Shown: in pieces, positions 54,675 through 64,000 of the stretch
Layout: each line of letters opens with the position of its first letter
How positions within the stretch are numbered: the first letter of the stretch is position 1
From: Setaria digitata
Lineage: Eukaryota; Nematoda; Chromadorea; Rhabditida; Setariidae
DNA length: 64,000 nucleotides
Reading direction: 5' to 3'
NCBI GenBank assembly: GCA_003640385.1
Contig: RCAB01000045.1
Span: forward strand, 174,093 to 238,092
The notes under the pieces: model-generated
Databases searched by the model: none
The model's input: the letters and a program-made list of their open reading frames with translations, nothing else
What the model was told of the DNA's origin: nothing
Position numbers and translations under genes: made by a program

Positions 54675-56069
54675 TTAGGTGACAATAGTTGTTTTTATCA
54701 TTTCTATGCTTGGTTTTTTCGTAAAGTATTCTTTATCTAATAGGTAATCGTAGGCTCCTCTCACATTGATGTAGGACCATATGACGGTGGTTGCACCGAA
54801 AAACGACATTATGGCTAAATTGAATGGCCAAATGGGGCCAAGGCGGTTCTCCAGTTCATGTATGCTGAAAACACGAGGAAATAGATTGTGTGAAGGCAAA
54901 ATATTGTAATACTGTGTAATTAAAACGATTATGGGGAGTACTTCGTAAAATCATTCTTCAAAAGCTCTCTATGTAATAAATTTGAAAAATATATTTCCTA
55001 ACAGAAAAAAAAATTGGGTAAAATCCTTCAAAGATTCATATTGCCATCAACTTAAAAACAAAGATCTGAATGGTAATTTTAAATCTCTACCTAGATATGA
55101 AATTGTAATTTTCCATAGGATGCATGTAACCACCTCAGTATAAAATGATAATACATTGCTAAATTCACTGGTATGCATGCTTCTACTTGAGCGCAGTGGA
55201 TGCTTTCCGTTCCGTGCAGCCTTACACTATTACCACTTACCTAACATACAGGCCAAAGAGTCTATGAGTGGCCTGTAGTCCCATGGACATGCTTGTTATC
55301 GATGCGATAGCCAGGATAATTAGGAATGTAACTTCGATGTGCATGAACGCCATAAGTGGCCAAATGTACTTCGCTTTCTCTGTCACAATGCCGTAGATCT
55401 GAAATTATGGAAGCCAAAGGGTAGCCAGTTCTTTTATTTCACCGCCAGCTTCTTTTTTGGCTATCTACACGCCTTAAACAACTAATACAGCTGTTGTTAT
55501 AACTAAAGACTTAGCCTACCTGAGGATTAGAGCGTAAATTAGCTTTATTTAGAAACTTTCTTAAACGATCAAGGAATATTTGACGATATTTCAATAATGC
55601 ACACCCTTATTATTCACGTGCCCATCCTATTTAATGCCAGAATAATTCGAAGCAAATAAATTACCATAAGTAGAGTGGTGACTGTGGCAAAAACCAGAAA
55701 TATGGCTAATATTAGCGATAACCATATGCGGACATCTGCTTTTTCAAGTCGCAAGTCTGTAAGTGACAAGAGTATAGTTAGCCATTTGGACATTTTTTTT
55801 TTAGTTAGAACTATCCAAGTTTTCCTGTAACTTCTGTTATTGATAATCGTAACCAATAACGATGACATTCTCAACTTACTAAGGAATGCTAGTATAGCCA
55901 CAACAAGTAAAAGAATCTCAATTATGCCACACAACACGGCTGCATCTCGATAATGCATTAAATAACAAACTGGTGGTGCCATGTAGAATTCATCATCCTT
56001 ATCATAAACAAATTTCTCGGATTTTACACTATCCGTAGAAACTTCAACACACTGAACAATACTTGTCAT
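54675..56069 (-). CDS. Four-transmembrane protein, unidentified
   Basis: Four exons in phase: 55880-56069, 55665-55756, 55241-55398, 54675-54864; 209 residues. Hydrophobic segments: AAVLCGIIEILLLVVAILAF (exon 1), IWLSLILAIFLVFATVTTLL (exon 2), WPLMAFMHIEVTFLIILAIA (exon 3), WPFNLAIMSFFGATTVIWSY (exon 4). The N-terminus is acidic (YDKDDEF), the C-terminus basic, and the loop between TM3 and TM4 is short. An IWP motif opens both TM3 and TM4. The topology fits LAPTM- or MARVEL-like four-helix proteins of endosomes or the plasma membrane, but no diagnostic motif was seen, so a nematode-specific family is as likely. An acceptor (TTTATTCCAG) about 17 nt upstream of the ATG suggests trans-splicing. 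It is convergent with the coiled-coil gene and divergent from ABT1. Confidence 0.75.
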
Positions 56070-57098
56070 AATAGACAGCTCTGCTGGAATAAAACCTCCA
56101 TCATTTTAAACAGGATTCATTGAGTTTCAGAAAAATAGTCGTCTAGATGGGAAAGTTAATGTGAAATATAAGTTTTTATACAAGAAACTGGGGCATATTT
56201 TTCTTCGCCAAAATAAGTTTAGCTGCAAATATTTAAAGCTTGATCTAAAATACGGTATTCTTATTAGGTAAGCAGAAAGAGGGAAGCTAATCATATGACA
56301 GATGGGCAACCGAAATTTAATTTCCTTCTTCAGACTACCTCGAAAATTAACGTCATTCTATCTTGAATCGATTTTAGGATCAGAACTTGCCCACTTCTAA
56401 TGTCGTGAACGCAGCAGCATCCATCCCATGGCACTGAAAGAACCGAAAGACGATAAACGAAACCCGTAGAAGGAAACAACTGCTGGATGAGATACCGTGT
56501 CTCTGTCCTATCAAATGGAAAGATGAAATTCCATCCAGATCTCTATTCCTTTTTTCTTGTTCCATTGGCGATGATGGGCAAGTGACAAGCGATGGTAATG
56601 TTCTGTGTCTCTCCTCTCCGTCACAACCACTATTCATCATATGGCCTGATTTCCAAGGTGGATTTATTAAGAATCATGTTTATCACTCTGTTCTCCAAAT
56701 CCGCTCATTTTTAAGAAACTAAGTAAACTGTTTAATCGACGGACTTCCACTTCCAGAGTAACTGTTCAATTCCTTTACGCGACCTGACAACAAAAGGTGG
56801 AACTACAACAAACGTCAGTAACTTGTGGTATACCATATTTTCATAAAAGATATCGAAGTTACGCAAATCTGGTCTGAATAGCGTTTCGTTTGAATGTATC
56901 TATGGCATAGTAACACGTAGATTGCGTGGAAAGGACGTGGTGAACTGGTGACATTGGTGTGGATGACGTTGTCGAGATGTCCTCCGAGAGCACTTCTATT
57001 CAGAGGTATTTTCTGCATTTACCACTCTCACCACTCTCTGATATTTTCACTTCCGGTTATAGTTTCTTTCGGCATTTTCTGGATGACATTCTGATGTT
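56070..57098. other. Divergent intergenic region
   Basis: Lies between the starts of the minus-strand four-TM gene and plus-strand ABT1, so both promoters should be here. Open frames at 56127-56309, 56380-56640 and 56815-57018 (all minus) show no coding character. Confidence 0.5.
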
Positions 57099-59054
57099 AT
57101 GAATCGGTTCGAACCGAAACCTTTACTAAATTAATTCCGGCTTTTTAAAATCTTTGGGAATTTTTGCAGATACGTAAATTTGAAAGTTGCTGTTCAAATA
57201 CGGTTACAAAAATTTTCCTTTTATTTCTTTGTAGGAAGCGCATAAAGGAAAAGAAGGGGAAAATCATTAAAAAGGAAGGAGAGATATATTTGGATAGTAA
57301 TGCTAACGAACAATTTGCTGAAGGAGGAACAGTGGGGAAGGAATTGAATAATTCTGCCCCTGAATTACCTGTGTTTAATAATGAAGATCAAAGTCAGGTA
57401 ATTCCTAATTTTACAATTTCATTTATAACTCCCTTTTTTCGAGGTAGCTTAATGTGAAATGTTTGCTTTTTTAAGATGATATGTTAAGTATATCCAACAT
57501 GGCAAAATAAGGCTTGCTTCGACCAGTTCGATATCTGTTCTCATCGCGTTTTTTCCTTAATTGGAGCAGAGGAGAAATGGCTACAGATATATCCGAAGCA
57601 GTCTTGTAGTCTTCTCTTTGGAAGAAGCTTTTGAATAATGAAGCCAAGAAAAAAATCTTCCATCATTCTATTGCAGTCTATTGTGAGCTTGAGTTACGGT
57701 CTGTCTAAAAGCAGCATATCGCGAATCAATATTTTAAGTCCTTTTAGGAGCTAACTGTTGGATTTTATCTTTTCTATGATCTTCTTTTTCCTAAATAATG
57801 GAGCAGTAATCGGTTGGATAATTCCGAGGAAGGGATTGACTGACTTGAAAGTGTTATATCATAACTTGTTAAATTGTGAAAAAAAATATATTCATAATAT
57901 TGAAAAGTCCTCTAGATAGATCGGTTTTTCCAATCCAGAATGGCAAATTTCAGAGGAAAAACGTAAAATTCCTAAAGCACTGGACGTTGTCAAAAGATGA
58001 AATGCCTGAGGAAAAAGAACGAAAAAGTGGTATTATCTATTTCCAGACTTTGCCACCAAACTTTACCGCTTCAAGAATGCGTGATGAAATGAGCAAATTC
58101 GGTGAAATTGGACGAATATATCTGCAAGTAAATTTCTTATTGGATTTCAAAAATTTGAAGTTAAAAGCAAATTTCTGATATGTATTAACAGGTATCAAGA
58201 GGTCGTATTTTAGGATTGACAATGAATTATTTTAAAAGAGTGGCCTGGTTGGTTTTATTTCATTTTTTACTTTGATGCGTACAAAATTTCTGTTGCATCT
58301 TAGCGTTTTCACTCATTTTTTACTTTACAACTTGTAGGCAGAAAAGCGACGTAATGCAAGGGGTAAGCGAAGAAAACGATTTGTGGAAGGATGGGTTGAA
58401 TTTAAAAGAAAAAGCTTGGCGAAACGAGTAGCTGCATCATTAAACAATACAGCCGTCGGTGGAAAACGACGAAGCATGTTTCGAGAGTCTCTTTGGACAA
58501 TGAAATATTTAAGCGGGTTTAATGATTAACTCCTTTTTATTTTTCTTTCCTTTGAAATGGACAAAGTTTAATTCCTGGTACCCTGCATGAGTAGTTTGTG
58601 GAATGTTCTTACGTTTCTATTATTCAGAAACGGATATTCCCATTATCAGTGAAATCCTCATTTCAGATTCAAATGGACGCACTTAGTAGAACAATTAAAT
58701 TTCGAGTATCGGATCGAACAGCAGCGAATGCGTGTTGAAATAGCTCAAGCAAAACGACAAGCTTCATTTTTCTCTGACCAAGTGGAAAAAGGAGAGCAAC
58801 TGAGAAAACTGGAGGAGAAGGTTACTGACTTTTCGATAAGTGTTCTGTGGTTTATTGTTTTTCTGTTTAAAACTCATAATCATTTGCTTGTTTCTTTGTT
58901 CGCATTCTTGTAGAATGCTTCGTTCCAGGTATTGAAAAAAGGTGGCGTATGGGATGAATTTCAACGACAAGTGCAACAGCGTTCAGTAGTGAAGAGGAGT
59001 AAGAAGCATAAACCTACTGATGACAAACTATTACATATGATATTCACTGGATGA
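57099..59054 (+). CDS. ABT1: ABT1/ESF2 ribosome-biogenesis factor (RRM)
   Basis: Six exons in phase: 57099-57106, 57235-57397, 57954-58127, 58338-58516, 58667-58820, 58914-59054; 272 residues, equal to the usual family length. The first coding exon is only 8 nt (ATG AAT CG), chosen because it supplies the only in-phase start. An acidic N-terminus leads into a divergent [23 protein letters not shown] and [10 protein letters not shown], then the insert [19 protein letters not shown], then [20 protein letters not shown] and [20 protein letters not shown]. These blocks are typical of yeast Esf2 and animal ABT1, which bind U3 snoRNP and pre-18S rRNA and stimulate the helicase Dbp8 in the nucleolus. 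A basic C-terminus follows ([14 protein letters not shown]). Exon 3 could start 15 nt earlier (57939), also in frame. Confidence 0.9.
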
Positions 59055-59109
59055 ATTTATAGTGGTATCCTGGAAGAAATTACCGGTGTTGATGTACACT
59101 TATGTTTTA

Positions 59110-59604
59110 TCATAAAACAAATTTTCGTTTATAAACAAATTTATATACAATTAAAAAAAAAATTATGTGAAGGGAAACATACAATTTATACGACAGCATA
59201 ATATACTTGTGGCTTCCTGTGATTTTCCAAATAGGGTTTTTGTTTGAATGCTTAGAATCGTTGTGGAATTTCTGATTTTGACTATTCCGGAAGGGTATTT
59301 TCCATATCAGTTCAGAACTTTGTTCCGCTCCTCCAAAAATCGTAGAAATATGGTCAGATTTCATGCAGGAATCTCCACCACTTTCAGTATAATCAAATAA
59401 GCTTTCAGAAAATGGGAGCAAATGATTCCTCTCAGACAAACCCACTAAATCTGAATTTCGAATCTTATCATCTAGTTTTTCTGTTCTGTAGGGTATTTCA
59501 AGAGTATTTGTTGTATAGTTTTCAAGTATAATCTCGTGATTTCTGAAATCTTTGAAAATTTCTGTATCTTCCTTTTTTGGTATTACTGAGATAGATTCAA
59601 TAAA
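59110..59604 (-). CDS. 3' exon of an unidentified gene
   Basis: An open stretch of about 165 codons follows a CTATCTCAG acceptor and enters in phase 1, without an initiating ATG for most of its length. It reads VIPKKEDTEIFKDFRNHEII, then polar Ser/Asn/Lys-rich sequence (LSERNHLLPFSESLFDYTES). The last 25 codons turn hydrophobic and AT-driven, so the real end may come earlier by splicing. It is convergent with ABT1, whose stop is 55 bases away. Upstream exons should lie in 59620-60680, downstream of APC11 on the same strand, which would fit an SL2-type operon. No family recognised. Confidence 0.4.
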   Translation of the reverse strand, partial: FIESISVIPKKEDTEIFKDFRNHEIILENYTTNTLEIPYRTEKLDDKIRNSDLVGLSERNHLLPFSESLFDYTESGGDSCMKSDHISTIFGGAEQSSELIWKIPFRNSQNQKFHNDSKHSNKNPIWKITGSHKYIMLSYKLYVSLHIIFFLIVYKFVYKRKFVL

Positions 59605-60179
59605 TATAAAAAATAGTTAACTTAGTTTCGACGCTTAAAAGTAAACGGCATAGATTCTGCTATCTAAGGTAAAGAATATTAAGAGTATTGTCCTTATGCA
59701 AAAAGGATAAAAAGAAATCATAAATGACAACAGTTAAAAGTACTTCAGGAATGGCATAAAAACAAAAAAACATAGAAGCTTCTTAGTCTAAACCGAGTGG
59801 GCTGAAGTTAGAACCACGGTTGGAAAATAACAATTTAGAAGTTTTTACAGCTAACACTTATAATTCAACTTTCTTCCTTTTCTCGACAATTCAACATAAA
59901 CTGACAGCTACAGGATTGTAAAAACAGGATTAGATTTAGATGAAGACGAAAAACAATTTAATGGCAGAGGAAATTAAAGCCAAGTATATTAAAATGTTCA
60001 GAAACAAAAAAGGAGAAATAGATTATGCTATCAAAACAAAGAATAACATGTTAAAAGAGAGGAAAAGTTCTGCACAACATTTTACTAGTTACTCTTGCTT
60101 AACTTTCTTAGTTCTGAGCTCAACTATGTTTTTAAAAATTTTTCAGCAAAAAAAAATCTATTTAGCGTAGGAGAAGTAG

Positions 60180-60253
60180 CACATCAGACGCAAAAACGGG
60201 AAATACCAGAAGCGTAAGACCACATTAGACGCAAAAGCGGGAAATACCAGAAG
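60180..60253. repeat. 33-nt direct repeat, two copies
   Basis: CACATCAGACGCAAAAACGG plus 13 more bases at 60180-60212 recurs at 60221-60253 with two substitutions, a period of 41. Only two copies are present and the spacer is not conserved, so this is a local duplication and not a CRISPR-like array. Confidence 0.85.
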
Positions 60254-60683
60254 AACGAAAATGAACATAATTATTTTTAAAAAAAAAAAAAGAAAAAAAC
60301 AAATAAAAACGAAATTAGAAACGCACATTTTCCAAAATACCTCCTCCTGAGAGTGAGACAAAATTTAGCTCTCTCTCAAAAACCAGCAAGATTGAAATTT
60401 CTTTACCGAATTAAAAAATACATTGAATTAGTAAGAATCTGATTTCAGTGGTAAAGGAACAATTAAGGAAGAAAAACCATTACGTCACAAGGGAAAACCG
60501 AAAAGAATAAAGTGATTATGAGTTAAGAAAAGAAATTTTAAAAGGGGAGAGGGTGCGATGTTAATGGAGAATGCTAAGAAGAGGTAATATGTACAACAAA
60601 TGAGCAAAATTTGCCTTAAGAAATTGGTTCAGAAGTATAATCAAAATAATTTACAACTATGAATTAAAACACTGATTAAAATT

Positions 60684-62102
60684 TCAGCTCTTTGGGCAAC
60701 CACTTGTATGCTCCATCGGTGCAAACTCCCATTTCTGTCGACATAAGGGACAGAGCGGATAAGCTACTTTTTGTGATTTTGTCCACTTAATGATGCAGTG
60801 CATGTGGAAAGCATGACGGCATATACCAATGGCCTATAGTTTAAAAAACCGTAAGAAAAAGATAGGAAAAAGATTACTGCAAAAAACTGGACTTGTAACT
60901 GGAATCATTCCATCAAATACAATAAAACCGTAAGTGATCAAGCTACAGCTTAACATGCGTATTTTTCAGAAGTATTTTTTTCCAGTTTGTTAATCATTAT
61001 GAACATAGAATTTTATTAGGGACAAAATGATGGCTTTATATGGACCAGCAAAAATCTACAATTGGAAGACTAATATTTATGCGGTAAACAATAACAGTGG
61101 AGATATGGATCGACCAGAAACTAACCACTGATATGCAGTGCATACTTCTGTAAAATAACTTTTCATGTTCCTTATTAAATATTCAAAAAAATAACTGACA
61201 ATTGGACATTCATCGCCTGGTGTTCGGCACGTAACACAGCACGAGTCAAACGTTTCGCGACAAATCCCACATGGACCCTCACCAATATTCCATCGCCATT
61301 TCGCCGCTACCTTCAAAAAAAGTTTCGTGGAAAGCAAGAAAAAGATTTTACATAACTACTTTTTTGACAAAAAAAAAAAAGATGTACTAACATTCCATCT
61401 ACGAATGGAAAGTTTGAGACGTGTCTGAGTCGGTAATTTGTAAATCGAAGGCTTTTCTTTGGTACATACCAACGACCCACTTTCTTTGGTTTTTAAATCA
61501 TCATTTTGCGTCTATAAACATTATAATATTTTATAAATAAAAATTAACATAATTTAGAGCCTTCAAATAATTGACTGAAACAGAATAGGCATACTATTAA
61601 TGTTTCAGTATGACTTTTAAGATTCAAAAACCAGCAATATGGCAAGACAACAGAAGGGTGGAATCACTTTGTAATAATATGAAGATAATCTTATATTTTC
61701 CAAAGAAAAAAATATGCGAAATAAACATTGATTTGAATCTACTAAATAGTTCTATATACTCATAACGTTACGGCAGATAACAAGGATAGCGTGACTACCC
61801 TTTCTCAGTGCAATATAAGATGCTGCCTTTCATCAACGCTCTTTTCGTCCAATCAACAAACATGAATGTCCCAGTTTGTAAAGTCTGTACCTATAAGGGT
61901 CAATCAAATTTCTTTTCTGCCTTATCTTTCCAACAGTTGATAAACTCAGATATGTAAACAGTACAGTGGTTGTAAAGAAATGTTTAACAGTGCTTTCATA
62001 ATTGGTGTCAATCTGCTGGTTTTCTTTACTGTTGCAGCGTACTTCTTCAACAGTCAATGCTCTCACTTCTAGAAACTCTTTTTTTTTTTCCATATCATAC
62101 AA
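60684..62102 (-). CDS. APC11: Anaphase-promoting complex subunit 11 (RING-H2)
   Basis: Exons 61392-61511, 61200-61310 and 60684-60833 join in phase 0. A fourth at 62043-62102 supplies an ATG ([20 protein letters not shown]) and would give 146 residues. The core matches APC11 throughout: [66 protein letters not shown]. It keeps the CxxC, CCxxC, PGDxCP, HxxH-type and CPxCR ligands of its RING-H2 fold. APC11 is the catalytic RING that, with the cullin APC2, recruits E2 enzymes so the APC/C can ubiquitinate cyclins and securin. The usual length is about 84 residues; here about 50 extra residues precede the core because the exon 61392-61511 has no internal ATG. The extension and first exon are inferred. 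One family Cys just before the FHMHC block reads Ala here. Confidence 0.85.
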
Positions 62103-62325
62103 CGAATATATATGAATTCATGAAATACTTTTAATATGGTACAATACGAACTAATTAACTAACGCCCTTTTTAGGGTACTTTTTGTTAGTATCGTGTTTT
62201 TTTTTCTATAAGTTCTCTATTTAGTTCGCCTTTATATAAGTAAGCTATGAGAATGGAAAACCATCTTCGATATCATATTAGTTATCACTAGTAATCGATG
62301 AGAAAACTTACTTTGTTTGTTTTAG
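62103..62325. promoter_or_regulatory. Probable shared divergent promoter
   Basis: About 220 bases between the proposed APC11 start (minus) and the first exon of the plus-strand gene. No open frame or motif stands out. Head-to-head spacing this short suggests shared regulation, if both starts are right. Confidence 0.3.
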
Positions 62326-63164
62326 GGCACAATCTCATCAACACTTCCACTTCCAAACACGGATGTTACAACGATATCTTCCCAGTTTTTTCCTGCAAAA
62401 TGCTGGAAAAAATTAAAAACTCTTCTACTTCCTTAAAAAAAAAGTCGTACCAAACTCCAAGTGCAGTGTATTTATTATTCACATCCTTATTACACAAAGT
62501 GTAAACAAGTTGAAAAAAATTTCATCTAAATTATACGACAAGAATAATTTTATCATTTTACTTTTGGGTGCTACCATGAAGGTATCTTTCATCTAATTAA
62601 TCCAATATTTATACTAACTTGTATCCAAATTACGTGTCTAAATGTTGAATCCACTACTTTTACTTAGTCTCAAGATGATATCGTAAATTTTCTAGATTCT
62701 CAAGCCAAATTAATGGCAGCATATGAAGTGTTACTAAACTATTTGATTAATGTAAGCTCGTCATTTTACCTCTCTCAGCAGTTCATAATGCTTTAGACTT
62801 CGTACTTGATTGGCATATTACTGTGTTGCAATTTTGGCATTACTTGCTAACATTTATTTTCCGTTGTTATGCTTAGTTATCTGGACAAAACGATGGAGTA
62901 AGCTAGTACCGATTACTGCGTTCATATTACCGATTATCACACAAACTACAATTATAACACCTTCAACTAAGATACATCCACAGGTTCGCTCAGGTAGCTT
63001 ATATTTACTCAGGTATGTCCCTTACCGCATTTTCTGAAGATGTTTCTTTATTTCACGATAAATTCGAATAGTACAAAAATTCCATTTAGTGGATTTCTGA
63101 AGTCTTTAGAGCTGATGTGAACAAAGCTCTTAGAATGACTTGGAGGGCCACAAAACTTAAATAA
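62326..63164 (+). CDS. Unidentified small protein, 5' end uncertain
   Basis: Exons 62668-62751, 62877-62897 (21 nt) and 63090-63164 join in phase 0 with good signals (TACTTAG, TGCTTAG and CATTTAG acceptors; AAT|GTAAGC and GGA|GTAAGC donors). The product reads SQDDIVNFLDSQAKLMAAYE, VLLNYLIN, LSGQNDG, WISEVFRADVNKALRMTWRA then TKLK and a stop, overlapping an AATAAA. A possible earlier exon at 62326-62364 (GTISSTLPLPNTD) also fits. No ATG exon was found upstream; the Met inside 62668-62751 is the only alternative. A competing exon at 62984-63012 would change the frame of the last exon. The helical, soluble product resembles subunits of small complexes, but I recognise no family. Confidence 0.5.
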
Positions 63165-64000
63165 ACTATCATTTATTAAACTTTACTTAGCACCAAACAT
63201 TTTCAGTTATTCAACTTCCTAACAACACGCAGTAACAAAATTCTCCAACTGTTTATTTGGGCTTAATAACAATCCACCCACCACTTTACTTGTAAGTCAT
63301 CATTATTACATAATATTACCTTAATGACCAAGTGACCACTGCTTGTGGACCGACCAGACTTGAAAAACTGTTATGCTAATTAATCTTTTACATAAACTTA
63401 ATGTAAGAAAAAAGCAGAATAATATTAGTGGTGCAAAGAGATGAATAAAAGTTTGATACTCGTGCCACAGTTTTGGTCTTGTTGAGTACCAAGGAGAATA
63501 GCAAAACGAACACTTATCACAGAATTTAACAACTAGGACAAGAAAATTAAAGTCCTGGCTTATACTAATTTGACTTGTGTCTGCACCGCCCAACCCTAAC
63601 TGCACCACACTAATTAATCAAAAAACTGTCTGGGAAATTCGGGGGGACGAACCACAATATTCGTCATGCAGACCTGCGCATACGACAGGTTGAATGTGAA
63701 ATGTGATGCAGAAGTTGAGACAAGTGGGACTGGGAATATGGAAGTTTTGGTTTAATAGACTAGAAAAACAAATAGAATAGTGTTCTATCAAGTAGAGGCG
63801 GAGTTCTTGCAGTTGGAGAATTGGGATTGGGGTGATTGAGATAGAAATAGAGAATTAGCGGGACAGAATTTGGATTGGAGAGTTGCAGGGGTCGCTAAAA
63901 AAGACATCTCGGTCCGGGCTGACTGAAATAGGTTCGCGCTGAGATCCTACTAATTAATTAAGGCCATGTGCAATTAGGGACATTGGTGATCCATAAGTGA
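63165..64000. other. Right-hand flank
   Basis: No gene supported. A minus-strand open frame at 63321-63608 has no recognisable domain. From about 63620 the plus strand becomes purine-rich. The start of a further gene may lie to the right of the window. Confidence 0.4.

Noticed and set aside
60180..60253. Spaced direct repeat as a possible CRISPR-like array
   Set aside because: Only two copies, 8-base spacer, eukaryotic context; a simple local duplication explains it.

Overview
The window reads as nuclear DNA of a nematode, most likely a spirurid or filarial worm. It is AT-rich. It carries single-copy eukaryotic housekeeping genes split into many short exons, with U2-type GT-AG introns of about 40 nt to over 2 kb. 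Several start codons lie just behind a TTTCAG-like acceptor, as expected for spliced-leader trans-splicing. The clade is inferred from gene content and architecture. No bacterial, viral or organellar block was seen.

Layout, left to right. 265-6379 (+) is a GRDP-like (DUF1399) gene with a Cys-Gly tail. 9131-10870 (-) is a two-Ig-domain basigin/neuroplastin-like membrane protein. 13937-17623 (-) holds phase-linked exons of an unidentified single-pass membrane protein. 18208-19401 (-) is a TP53INP/DOR-like autophagy protein with a Trp-type LIR. 19402-30088 is mostly empty, with an AAT microsatellite and a compositionally odd stretch. 30089-34716 (-) is the DEAD-box helicase DDX41, 16 exons, with an intronic tandem duplication split by an N. 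35292-36041 (-) is an unidentified membrane-anchored protein. 36875-42363 is nearly empty apart from a 57-residue single-TM ORF at 41021-41194 (-).

The right third is denser. 42364-46456 (+) and 47351-49019 (+) are unidentified small genes found by exon-phase matching. 51916-53761 (+) is an unidentified coiled-coil protein. 54675-56069 (-) is a four-TM protein. 57099-59054 (+) is the RRM ribosome-biogenesis factor ABT1/ESF2. 59110-59604 (-) is the last exon of an unknown gene. 60684-62102 (-) is the RING-H2 subunit APC11. 62326-63164 (+) is a short unidentified gene head-to-head with APC11.

The recognisable genes cover unrelated cell functions: RNA processing (DDX41), pre-rRNA processing (ABT1), cell-cycle ubiquitination (APC11), autophagy (TP53INP-like) and surface adhesion or transporter chaperoning (Ig protein). 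No operon-like functional module or defence system is evident. The most interesting material is the set of small unidentified genes that automatic annotation tends to miss because no exon exceeds about 60 codons. Exon borders were placed by eye from splice consensus and reading phase, without transcript evidence.
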